64,000 bases of DNA, taken from contig CM031860.1 in assembly GCA_018697195.1 (NCBI GenBank), positions 61,458,509-61,522,508 on the forward strand, written 5' to 3'. Of this stretch, positions 13,646-26,366 are shown piece by piece. The notes beneath the pieces were generated by a model. The model had not been told where the DNA came from and searched no databases. It was given only the letters and a program-made list of their open reading frames with translations. A program made the translations under genes and the position numbers. Position 1 is the first letter of the stretch; every line of letters begins with the position of its first letter. This stretch comes from Certhia americana (lineage: Eukaryota > Chordata > Aves > Passeriformes > Certhiidae).

Positions 13646-15621
13646 CTATACAACTCAATTCTAATTCATTCCATGGTGAACAGTCCAACACTCAATCTCT
13701 GACAAACACTTAAACCCACTAACTTTCCATTATGGCTGTGTATATAATTTTATCCCAGAAAAATTAATTCAGTGTTTCTCTACATTGTGCACGTAGCTTG
13801 ACAAAGCGTCTGCCTGAACAGGGCTGTGTAAAAATAAAAATAATCAGTTTTGTGCAAGTTTCATGAGTCAAGCTGCCAAACCGTGTTTTTGAAATGGATA
13901 GATTGCTTAACTTTATTCATACATCTTATGGTAATTTCCCTTTCCTAAGGTATAAAAATGACAGATATGAGTATTTTGTGGTAATATTTCCTTCCTCACG
14001 TCTTTGATTTGGAAGTGAATTTAAGCTCTAGAAATTAGCGAGGGCTGAAGAATTACTCAAAGTGCTTTGCAGCACAGAAAATGCACAATTTACATCTGAA
14101 TCTAGGCTGTAGAGTAAGAACATGGAAGTGTCACTACAGACAAAATTCAAAGATGCTATTTCTGCCTTTTATTTCCATCTCATTTGGAAATCTTGCTCCC
14201 TTGCTGCAATGGGTTCCATTCTGAACGCTACAGGGTCACAAAAGGAAATGGAAGAGCAGATATATGGAAAAACCTGTGTGATTGTGGCACAATGAGAAGA
14301 GAGAATCTGGTATAAAACTCTCAGAACGCCTTGAATCATATCACTCTGTGTGATTCTGCTGTGGGTTTTCATCCATGGAATTCCTGTAGGATGCTTTTCT
14401 TGTGGATTCTGTACAACAGGACGAGTAAACTAAGAGATAATCTCTAGCTTGTCAGTGATTATCAGGAAGAAAAACACAGAAAATCTGGAAACCCTACAAT
14501 GAAAGCAAATTTTGAAAAAGACTTGAAAATTGAGCTACACCCTTTTCTTACAGCGCTAGAAACTCACTGTTAACTAAAGTAATAACTTTATTATGCTTGT
14601 TTACTGCTCCCTAGTGCTTAATTATTATTTTTAGGGATGTAGGCTTTATTTCATCATTTTAACATAAGAACTGTCGCTTGAGTTGAGGAAACAGAAAGGA
14701 TGGAATCTGCAATGCACAGCATACAGCTGGTTGAACTGTGCACAGCAAATAATTTACTGGCGCAGTTAAGCCTTATTATCTCTTTGAAAATTGTCCAGAC
14801 ACAGACTTTGATTATTATGAAATTGTTAATTACTCAAAATTGTTTGACAAACATTTTATAGAAACAGAGTCCAACTTACGGGCTGGTCTCAAGCTGTCTT
14901 TTATTCTCCACCCCGAGCTCCTGCAATGTGCTGGTGGGACAAACACAATGTCTGGTGGTTTAGATGCACAAAGTCTGCAGAGGGGAAGCCAGTAGATGGT
15001 GCTCAAGGTTGTGAGGAGGAAAATGTGTGGTTAAGCCCTGCAAATGTCAATTTTTGTCTGTATGTTCATCTATGCTCAGCAGGTAAGTGCCCTAGTTTTT
15101 GGCTTCCCACCCTTCTGGAACATTTGAAATATTTGAGGGATGGGGAGTTGGGTAAACTGTCCTTGTGAGCTCATGTTGCTAGGAGAAATCACTGAACTGC
15201 TCCAGAGAGAAAAATCCCAGTGTGGAGGAAAGCTGAAGGAGAAGGGCAAACTTCATCCTAAGGCCATAGTTTTCAATCTTTTCCTCTCCTTCTTGAGAGC
15301 TGGTTTATCTTATAATTTCCTGTTATTTGCAGGATGACAGCAGGAGCAATGTCTTTAGGCTTTGCTGTCTATGCTTCACCTAGTCCTTCAAAGCCCCTGG
15401 TACCAGACATCATCACCTAGGAATTATGTTCACAACTCCTGTTACTCGTTTTCTCCAAAGGAACTCTCCTTTTTGAAAATTAGTGTAACCTAATCTTCAG
15501 GAACCTCTGCTAAGAGCTTCCTGGGCTGCATGAATTCTTAATTGCCTCATTGCCTGCCTGAAAGATTTGGGTTCTCTTAGTCCAAGGCACAGAAGTCCAA
15601 AGGGAGGCATGGTAATTATCT

Positions 15622-15790
15622 TCCAGTACATAAGAGGTTGCTGTGAAGCCATAAATTCTCCATGTCTGCTCCACAGAGTGCAAGTTTTAACAGGCTGAAA
15701 TTAAAGCAGAGAATATTTAGTCTGAACATTAAGAAAAACCTTTATAACTTTAAGGGTAATGAAGCACTGGAGTAGATTTCTGAGGGAATA
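15622..15790 (+). mobile_element. Probable decayed CR1 LINE fragment
   Basis: The order of features follows the sense strand of CR1 just before its 3' end. A 'cagtacataagaggttgctg'-like stretch is followed by a 'ttaaagcagagaatatttag' / 'ctgaacattaagaaaaacct' section and then 'agcactggagtag' and 'ctgagggaat'. Each block is diverged, and the terminal part with the octamer is absent. The call rests on block order and could be wrong. Confidence 0.5.
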
Positions 15791-18700
15791 TCCCTATCCC
15801 TATCAAGTGATTTTTAAGCAAAGGCTGGGGAAAAAAGTGTCAATTTTAGCACAAATAAAGTATATTCTGTTCTAAAGAACGTGTGAATGTGTGTGTAGGT
15901 GATCTGGATGAGTTCTCAAAATCTCCTCCATCCTAAATTCTGGTTTGCTCGCCAAAGGTAGATTCCACTGGCTGTTTTTCATAGTTCTGCAAATAGTTTT
16001 TTTTGATAATAGCATGCAATGCAAAGACTGGACTTGATTTATCAGTTTTTACTTCTATTTACCATTTTACTTTTAAGCCCTATAAATACTCCAGATTTCC
16101 AGCTTTTGATAGGTAAACAGGAAGCCTGCTTGTACGCTTCAGTTCTCTCTGCTTTTTACAGAAAGAAGATAAAAGAGACATAAAACATTAAGTCTGCAAT
16201 TTGGTCACATGTATATTTCATAAAGGCAACTTACTGAGTAATATATGGAAGGCTTTTGCAGGCAATCTTTACGAGGCATACTCTGCTTGGTGAGAGAGGT
16301 GCTTGCATTATTGATTTTAATAGAATTCTGCAGAGTAAGGATAAATTGTGGTAATACTGCCTGAGAAGGTGCAGCAGACTAAGGCTCAGATGGCTGCTGG
16401 GATATATTCTGTGACCAGAACGCTGTTTTATGACCAATAGAGGCAGCAATTCCATAATGCACAAGGTCCAAGTGCAATAAACAGGGCTTTGGTACCACAG
16501 ATTTCACCAGGACTTGGAGCAATAAAAATGTTTATGATGCTGAGCATTATGGTGGTATATTGCTTGGAAAACATGCAACAATAAGAAGAGGATTGTGTTT
16601 GCAGCAACACTTTAGGAAGGCTGTTGTTTGCTCAGAGGAGCTTGCACTCACATTCTAATGCACGTCCAAACAATTTTGTGTTCCCTTTGCTGTTAACAGC
16701 TTCTTCCATATAATTTCTCCTGTTTTCTCCTTATAATGTGTTTTCCAAATTGGGGCATGGAATGCATCTCTCTGTATAGCTGGATATAGAAAATGCCTAT
16801 CACAAAAAAAACCCTGTTCTATTTGGGGTGATTCTTGGTCATTTAATAATAACCAATTGCTTCTGCATGGTAAGTGTCCATTTGTATGCTCTCCACTCTC
16901 AGCCTGAACAAGATGTTTTGCCTCAGCCCTCAATGAAATTGGACTTAGCTCATAATGAAAGAATTCTGGTGACATCCCTCTAGCACATCTCCAAATGATG
17001 TAGGGTACTACCAAGATATCATTACACTTAATTTTCATTTATGTCCTTTCCCATTACACTCCTAGTTGGAGCCAGATTATTAAAAATGAAATTTAATATG
17101 TTAAACTGATTAATAATCCTGAGTATTAATATTGAGCAAGGTGAGAAAAATACTAAATGCTGTTTAAAATACCTACTAAATGCTGGTTTGTATCTGTGTG
17201 GGTATATTTACACACCTGAAAGTACCCAAATGTTTATGTGCATAAAGAAAAAGCTGTGCTGGGATTGGTGCATTCAGTTCCACCTGCCTGGAGGGCAGGA
17301 TGAGGACTGGCAAGCAAAAATGCAATCGAAAGACTGAAGGAAAGGTTTGTGAGAGTCTGTGTGAAAGGGAGTGGAGTGCACAGATGTGTGCATTCACTCC
17401 TGGGCTCTGGCTTCTAAAGCAGGCACTGCTAAACAGAAAAACAGCTCGAATGGATTGCATAAGACAGATGAAGAAAGAGAAGGGAAAATCGGCCTCAAAT
17501 AAGTGATTTTCCCAAACTGATGCAAAATTTAGTGGCTGGGTCTTTACTAGAACCCACGTTTCCAAAATCTCCGAGCCTCTGTCTTAGAACTCAGAAACAG
17601 CAAGAGAAGTTAAATGGCCCTGAGCACCACATTCTGCTTCAAATTCTGAAATCTACTCTGTTAAAACACAGATTTTGCACATCAATAATATTTGGGGGAA
17701 AATAAATTTTCGCAGTAAAATTTGATTGAACCAGGCTTCTTTGTTCTTGCTTTATAACTATTACTCTTTTTTTTGTTTGGTTTTAATCATTTATGAGAAA
17801 AAAAGACAAGGAGGGAAAGGAAGAAAATTCTGAAGCAATAAACACTGAATTGATGGAACATAAAATTCCCATGTATTTCAGCACAACTTGCTCATAGCAA
17901 CAAAGTCTTCTGCATTGCTGTTGCAAACCTTATTTTTGTTTAATACAGTTTATACAATCTGTCAGTTTTTAAATTAGCTGCATGACTGGCTCTGACTTCA
18001 GTCACGACATTTTAAGTCCATGTAAACATAATCACTGGCTGTGAATGAAATACAAGGATGTGGAACTGGCAGAGATTGTAAGGAATGTGAAGGGAAAACT
18101 TGGTATTTTACTGACAAAACAAAACAGCATATATATATTTCTAAATAACTTCCCTGCTGCTTTTTTTTTTTTTTTTTTAAGGCATTTGTAAGATGCTAAT
18201 TTACTTTCTTTCTTCCTTTCCACGGATATATGGCTGTTTATCCATAGTTTGAACTTTTGATACTAATTTTTCACATTGGTTTTTCCAAATTGTTTTTCAA
18301 AATTGTATGAAAATGCTGAAAAATGAGTTCATGAAATCAGACCCTTGCCACTCAATTTTCTGAGTAAGGGATAAAAAAAATAGAAGGAAAAAAGAAAAAG
18401 CCTGTTTTGTCAGATGAATTTGATAAATTTGCAACCCTGCTTTGTTAAAAATATATGTAATTAAGTGTGAAAATGAAGTGATTAAGATGCAAATCTGATG
18501 TAATTTTCCAGACTGGCTGTATTTGAAGGGCTCCTCTGGATTGAAATACAAATGTCTGTGGACAGCACTGGTGTGAGAAACACCATGGACTCTGTGCTAC
18601 TGCAAGGTGATGAAAATGTCTATTTTTGAGCCTAACTCTGCTGCTCCCTGACTCCTGAGAGGCTGCCTGTGGTCAGTCTGTGCTGTACAATGAGACCCTT

Positions 18701-20594
18701 AAGGTTTTCAAGTGGCAACAGCCTTTTATGAAGGCTGAGACTGCCTAGGAAGGTATCTGCTAATTCCTTTGATCATAGACCATTGTCTTCACTGGGCTTC
18801 CTTAGTAGCCTGACAGGAGCAGGGAATAAATTCTGGGAGAAATCACAGACCATTGCATTCCTCCCTACTTTTTGCTTCAAGTGACAAGTGACAAGTCTAA
18901 TTATATACATATATATATTCCCATCTGAAATTCTTAATTGCTGAATAGTTTTTGCCCTGGGGAGAGGATGAGAGAACGAATCTGATGGATCTCAACTGTG
19001 CTGCCTAATGCAGCACTGAAAGGGGCTCAGACACAGATGTGGAGAGCCTGGTAAAGAAATCTGTCTGGGTCAAACTCAGCCAGAAAATGCACCGTGGAAT
19101 GAAACACAAACACAGTCTTTATGTGACCAGATGGGGATGGAGTCTGGTGGGCTACAGATTTCCTATTAGAACTTTTGGTCCTGTTCATCATACAGTGCCT
19201 CACAATAATAAATTCTTCAGAAATCATTACTTTAGGGTATGTATTGAATTTTCTCCTTCTTATGTTTAAATGTATGAAGGCTATGCTTACAGAGCAAAAA
19301 CAAACCAAGAGCACAGGATCTATGAAATGTGATCTTAGAATTGCAATGATAATTATTTTTGATTGAAAGAGTATTTATAGATAATTCTCTCATTGGTGTT
19401 GCTATAATCCAGAAATCACTTAACCTCACTGAGGAATTAATAGGAACTTATATTTTTTTTTAATTGAACCCTTTTTTTCATCCTCCTTTCAGCAGATTAG
19501 CAGGATTAAAGTTTTCAAAGTATGTTGGAAATAAGGTTTAGGAGAACTGATGGGCTAAATCCTCCAATGATATAAATCAGCTTACCTTTGGTGATTTCAG
19601 TAAATACAGTGTTAATAAGAATGATATTAGATCACTGTGGAAGAGATGAAAGAAGTAGGCAAAATATAAACCCACCACCCAGAGTTTGTAGGAAAGCCAG
19701 TATGAGTTTAGAGGAGGGATAGGTGTGGTTTGGGTTTTTCTTACACAGAGATCTCTTCTCCAGACTGTGAGCAGTATAAACACAAGGCACCCTGGGATTA
19801 GTTCAGAATATCTCCTGAATTCCTTCTGGGAACTGGCAGTAAAGCTTTTAAAAGAAACAGATAAGGCTTATTAGTAACACAGGCAGCCTTCAGGGTGGGA
19901 ATAGTTGGAATTTCCCAGGGGAGTTGGACAGGATGCTGGGTGCCAACAGTCTGCTGAAGTGAGAGAGGTGGGAGCACACCCTGGCTTAGACAAGAACATA
20001 AAAGTTAATGGAAATAATGACAACAAGGTAACCTAGTTATATATGCAGCAATTAGTTTGTCCCAATATAGGTGTTTTATGCCATTTCAGAAGCCCTGGGA
20101 CATTGAACATATTTGTATTATGCTGATAGATAGGACAAAGCAATGAGAGGAGCTTCTCTGGAGTGGCAGCTGCAGTCTGGGCAGGATGTCTGGTATCTCA
20201 AATAACATTAAAATCCTGAGCTTACAATACTGAATCAATGCTCCAATAATTTTGATGATGTTTTATTTCACTGCAAATTAAAATGAAAAATATTAATTCT
20301 ATGGGAAATTATGTCACAGCCATCCATTTTTCTTCTCGCCCTTTATTTTCATGAATGTAAGGGGAGAAAACCTTTTCTTTTAGACTTGATCATGTAAATG
20401 TTTGTTTCAGTTAACTCCAAAATTTGCTGATCTGTCTATGGGTAACTTTCACTTGCTTGAAGCATCCTTGAGTAGCAGGAAGTCATTTAATCTCCCTAGA
20501 AGTAGCCCAGGAAAGATGAGAAGGATCCTTGGGAGTTAATAATGACATGTACCATCAAACATGGAAGTGTTTAGTGTAATTTGAATTTAGACTG

Positions 20595-20672
20595 CACTGA
20601 CTTCTCCCAAAGGACCAAAAGTAGTTCCATAATCACTGACTTCTCCCAAAGAACCAAAAGTAGTTCCATAAT
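20595..20672. repeat. 39-bp tandem duplication, two copies
   Basis: Two adjacent 39-bp units (20595-20633 and 20634-20672) begin 'cactgacttctcccaaag' and differ at one position (aggacc versus agaacc). This near-identity against an otherwise unique background points to a fairly recent local duplication. Confidence 0.95.
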
Positions 20673-21465
20673 CAGCATGTTCTCCCTTAGATCTGCTTAG
20701 TTCAGATTAGCTATATTCCTAGAAAACAGTGACAGAAGAACCAGGGGATGGTCTCCAGTTTCCAGCAGAATCCCTTGCAAAGTCAGACCTGGCCAGGTGT
20801 GGATCAAAAAGAAATCTCATTTTGCACAGTGCCTTGTTCTTGCAGAGGGTTATGTATTTGGTTAATATATTTGGGTGTTATTTTTCTATGTTAGATCTCA
20901 AAATTGATTGTGGAGGAACCGTAACACAACAATGTTATAAATGCAACAGGAGACTTGTTACCAGCTCAGTAATGGAACTTAATGGAAAATATACCTCACA
21001 GACAATATAACATTTGGCAGAGAAGATGAAAACCAATATAAGATATGAATATTTTTATTGATAAACCCGAGCTTTAAGATTTTTCTGTCCATGAGAATCC
21101 TGTGTCATTAAGTGGTTCTAAAAGTCAGAAAACAAAATTGTTCATTGCCAAAATGCAGGATAGTTATTGTACATCAAAATACATTGTCCACCGGTTTGAA
21201 ATTTTTTTACCTCCAGCTTTTAAAGCCTAATTTAAAATTTTCTATGGAAGTTGTATCATATTTGAAATATTAAGGACTTAGGAGAGGCATCAGGAATTTT
21301 AGTTTCAGTCACCACACCTGACAAGGGTTCTGGATACTAAACAAAGGAAGGGAAATATATTGTTTACCCATGCTAGCACAGACAGTCTAGAGTCCAAATT
21401 AAATATGATATAAAAAATAAAAATATAAAATAAGACACAATTAAAATTTGTGTCCAAATAAATAG

Positions 21466-21518
21466 TAGAAGTCGTAGCCGTAGCTGTAGTAGCAGTAGCA
21501 GTAGTAGTAGTAGTAATA

Positions 21519-21564
<46 letters not shown>
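21466..21564. repeat. Compound trinucleotide microsatellite (GTA/GTAGCA then TAA)
   Basis: The array starts as an imperfect GTAGTC/GTAGC mix, passes through GTA units and ends in about fourteen TAA units. On the minus strand it encodes a run of Ile or Tyr codons inside a 161-codon open frame (21305-21790). That frame is a by-product of the repeat and not evidence of a gene. Confidence 0.95.
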
Positions 21565-21566
<2 letters not shown>

Positions 21567-24500
21567 CCAGTTGGAAATGTCCAAGAGATTAAATTTAAGA
21601 TATATATGCATAATCCACATTCCCAAGAGCTGTTGCCACTTTCTGCAAATGAAGTGTGTATTTTTCTTAAGAGAGTGACATTTGCTGTAATTACTAACTG
21701 GGGGTTAGTTCCAAGGAGAGTAATTTTATATCCATTTAAATATTCTAAATTATTATGTGTTATTGGGTCATCATATCTATCTGCTGTCATATTTCACTTG
21801 TCAGCTACATGGTGAAAGCTACATGGTCATTCAGAGAGGACAAAAAACCTATTTCAATTCTCTTATTTAGCTGACTATAGTTTTCTTGTGAAGTGTCAAA
21901 GAACTTACCCCAGAGATAATAATGAACACCATAATACCAAAACCCAAGATTAACAAGGCAAGTGAGGAAAGGTGTGTTATCAGATGAAGAATGGAAGCAA
22001 AATGGGAGCTGAGGCAGAAAGCTGCATGATTCACCTGCCTTCAGAGCACGAGGGCTGTCTCCCCGGGAGGAATCCCATGATGGAGCAGAGGAAGAGAGGG
22101 AGGAATCCTCCCCTCAGGATGAAGGAGCAGACAGGGAGTGATGGACTGACCATAGCTCCCATTTCCCATCCTCCCTGTGCTTCTGGAGGGGAGGAGGGAG
22201 AGAAATCAGGAGTGAAGCTGAGCCCAGGAAAAAGGGAGGGGTTGGGGGGAAGGTGTTCTAACACACAAAAGGATCAATGTCTGTCCTTGTTCTGCTGTGC
22301 TAAAAATATATTGGTTTACTAAAAATACTGATTTACTGGGAGAAAGAGGCTATTTCAGATTGCCCTACTTCTGCTGCACATTGGGCACACAAACTTTGCC
22401 CACAGAAGAGGAATTTGGATGAAAGAGTCTCTTCATGTCAGTGTAGAGCTGGTTTTAGAAATGAAAATCTAGGGCAAGTGTTCAAGATTAAAGAGTTCTC
22501 ACAATGGCTAATTTACATAGCAGAATGAATCATCCAGTGTTTGAGTGAAAGAAGGAAAGCACTCATACCTTCATAAGCTCCTGAAAGCTCATCCCTCTGA
22601 TGGCAAACATGGTTATCAATACACCTAAGAGCAAGATAGGTGGCAATGGCCTTTCCCTGGATAATATCCTATAGAACTGATGAGTCCTCAGTGATCAGGA
22701 AATGTAATTTATTCAGGAATTTATACATTTGTCCAAATCCACAAAGTAGGAAAAATGCTGATGCTTTATTTGACCTAAAATTTTGTTGATGCTTCATTTT
22801 ACATAAAATTGTTGCAAAAATGAAAGTTGTGACCTTTTATCTAAGGTGACTCAGTGGAAAAATTGGAACATGAACCCAAATAAGCTACAGCCTGGAAAGT
22901 GCTCCATCCTCTAGGCAGCACTGTCTTCTGTGGAACAGATGCTCCAAAATCATAATCTTAATAGCAGGATAGATAATTTTGTGTAGTACTTTATTCTTTA
23001 CACCCATCAACATAATTGAAAGGGAGAACATCTGAATAACTTCAGCTTTCAGGGTACAAACCAGAAATTGGGCAGCAGAGAACAGGGATGTTTTTATTCC
23101 ATGTAGCCAATAATGTCAGACTTGCCTCCTTTTCCTCCTCTAAACACTCATTCAGTTTTTTAAAAATAGCAAATCCAAATATAAGCACATTGGAAACATA
23201 AGACAGACTAGTGCCTAGTTACTGACCACATTCCCACAGGATTCCAGAGAGCAGATCTAGAGCTGCCATTATCCAGAGAGATCAGGTGCTTGTTCACATA
23301 AGATGCTTGCAAGTGACAGAATAAGAGTGTCATAGTTAAAATGTACCAACCCCCCCCTCAAAAAAAACCTCCCACAGATACTGAACATCTTCTCTTTTTT
23401 TTTCCACTGCCATTCCAAATTCCCTTTGTATAACTGTACTAGTTCTGACTGGTAAAAGTTAATTTACTTCATATTAGCTTTTTTCATTCTCTGTTTTTAC
23501 CTGTCTGCACAAACATTTGTGTGCTGTCCTGGGACCTCATTGATTTCAGGAGGGAATCCAGACATGAGAGGAATTTTCTGCTGAGTGCTCTCAATTTTTA
23601 AAATCTTGCTGGACCTTATGTCAGAAAATATCTATTTGGTGATGGTTTCTCTTCATATCTGACATGCAGGAATTGTTATCTTTTCACAGGTTCTGAAAAG
23701 AAAATCAGACGTTACAAATACACGATGTAGAAATTAAAATTCTCTTCAGGATTGCCAAAATTTCCAGAAAGGTAGAGAGGAAATGAAAAGCTCCTGGAAA
23801 AGTAAAAGGTTTGAAATATAATAAATGACTGCAGCTGGTTAAACGCTTCATATTCTGAATTTTCAATATTAAATATACTCGAAATAAAGTTTTAAGTTCT
23901 CCTTCCCTTTATTTTTTTTCTCTCTCTCTGTCATTTTTACTTAAGCCCCTAAGACTAGCTGGATCTACGAAAATACAAATAAGATTAGCTCTTAAATCAT
24001 TAAGATTTGAGTAAACTGTGAGCAGTTCAATATCTGTGAGATTAGAACTAAGCACTTTTTCCTTTTTATGAGGATCCATGTACTCATAATGTTGAGAATT
24101 GAAGCAGATTAATGAACATAGTTTAAGTTACGGAAAAAAAGTCTTTTATAAAAGTGTTTCATTTTCTTCGCTTTTCAGAACTTTCATAATTATAGGTATT
24201 AATAAAATAAAACAAAATGTGGAAACAATATTGTTTTACCTATTCAACCTTTTTCTCCAACTGCAAGAATTTTCTTATGTAATTTCCATTTCTAAATTCA
24301 TTAAAATGGCTAAGCTAATAAACCAATATATCTCTTTTGTCTATGTATTAGGTTAACATTTGTTTTATTTAATTTTCTAAAGAATAGTTCCTATCAACCA
24401 TTTTATTTTCATTAAAATGAGAAAAATATGACTGCCTATTTCCTCAATTTAATTATCCACCTCATTTTGTAACCTTTGCCCATAGCTACTTAGACACAGG

Positions 24501-26344
24501 GATTTATTTAAAAGCATTATATTATCTTGTCTATCACTCATCAGAAAACCAGTTTAATGCAAAAGCTAATTTTTTTTGGGGGGAGGGGGGTAGATGCATC
24601 TTTGAGCTCAAAAGTTTGTGACCTTCCATGAATTGAGCATCAAACTAGATTCTCACCAGATGAGAGAGTTTGAACTCATCTGGTTCCTTTGGGAACAAGA
24701 CTAATTTGGATATTGTGCTATTTTTCATTTTTGGGGGCATTTTCTGTGTTGTTTGGCACAGTCCATTGCTGTTTATTTTGGTGATGTCTGTGCAGGGGGA
24801 TCCTCAGTGAGGACAGCCCCACATCTCTGGTATTAAATAAAATTTTGTGACAGGTTGATCCTCCATATGCTGCTTCTGGATATCAAATAACTGTGTAGGT
24901 ACAACCTGTAAAACCCAGTAGAATTACATTCTTGTTTGTATTCTTACCAGAAAATCAGATGGTTCTGTTTTCATGGAATTGATACTCGCCCTGCTGCATC
25001 ACAGTAACAGGTTTTCTTTTATGTGGAGCAGGTGGCTAACACTGAAAAACCTGTTTCTGTGGTGGGGAAGATTTATTGCCCTCAAAACTGATCTCAGAAA
25101 ATTTGCAATTGGTGAGCAAATGCTGTTTGAGAGGCAATGCAGATAAACAATGCAAGCACAAAAGGCAGAAGGCATAGAGGGAAGAATAGCTCAGCTATTT
25201 TGTCTTGGGAACTGGTTTTTATTAAAAGGCCTTCCCAGTTCCCTACAAAACAACTTAATGAATAAAATAAAAGCTTGGGGGGTTTCTTCTGATATCTTAG
25301 AGTATCTTGAATCCTTAATTGTTTTAAATTAATTATAAAATGTGAGGCTAAAATAGTCTTGGATGGTCTCCAGCAAGTCTTTGTTACTACATCACAAAGA
25401 ATTATGCTGTATTTTAAAATGTAACTTTTGTGCTCATGGCTCCTGTTGAAGAACTGGAATATTCATCACTAATTATGTGTTTAATTATGCTTTTCCTTCC
25501 TGAACTGGAAAAAAGAGGGAGACACAGACAGGAGGCACTGAAGCACTTTTCTATTCTTACCTAAAAAACTACTTTGAATTTGATGGTGTTTTGATTCAAA
25601 ACACTGGGTCTGACATTTATTTAAAATGTACTGGCAGGATTTGACTGATTTCCTTGAGGCTTCACAGACTCATACATTGGCTGTTTGGTTGCTGAGGTAT
25701 AACATGAAATTATAAAAAAGAAAAAAAAAATGGTAAGCTATAATTAATACATCTAAACTAGATTTAACTTTGATTTCAGTAAAACTGATGTGATGTATGT
25801 TAGATGTGTTTGAGTTTTCCTCTTAAATTTAGCCAAGACTTGAATGAGATATTTGTTGCAAGAAGGTTTTGTTAGCTCCATCTGTAATCAATGGAGAAAT
25901 GAAGCACTTAAGGGTCATGTACCAGGTGTAGATAAAATCTATCTGCTCTCTTTTAACCTATTTTCAGATTGATGCGGGCACTTTCTGATAAATAATTTAA
26001 TCCAAAACTATAGAATTTAAGAGAAAAGACACATTCTCCTTCCTGATTGAGAAGCTACTCATCCCACAAGAGGAAACTCTCTCTGCAGAGTTATTTGAGC
26101 TGGGGTGTCCTGCAGCTTTTGTGCTGAATTAGGATTGCAAAGGACAGCTCAGAGTCTGGTGGCAAAGCACTGCCACTCAGCTGTCTACAACAAAAAACTT
26201 AAAGCAGGAAATCGCATTTTTTGGTTCCAGAGGGCATCTGAGGGTTTTGTTTTTTGTGGGGCTGGACATGAATAAAATGCATCATTGAATCAAGTCTAGA
26301 TGTTGTAGAAAAGAAAATAGACAGAGTTAAATGTGTCATGGAGG

Positions 26345-26366
26345 TTTTTTTTTTTTTTTTTTTTTT
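26345..26366. repeat. Poly-T tract (22 T)
   Basis: This is an uninterrupted run of 22 T followed by CCCC. No source element is recognisable next to it. Confidence 0.9.

Larger units (their letters stand above)
13646..21465. other. AT-rich non-coding stretch, no gene recognised
   Basis: No gene recognised. ORFs of 60-129 codons occur (for example minus-strand frames at 16655-17038 and 17176-17565), with overlapping frames on the other strand and no recognisable domains. A likely decayed CR1 (15622-15790), a poly-T run of 18 (18161-18178) and a 39-bp tandem duplication (20595-20672) are the only structured items seen. Confidence 0.6.

Noticed and set aside
21305..21790. A 161-codon open frame on the minus strand with long Ile/Thr runs
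   Set aside because: The length comes from the trinucleotide array, which contains no stop in this frame. It is a repeat artefact.
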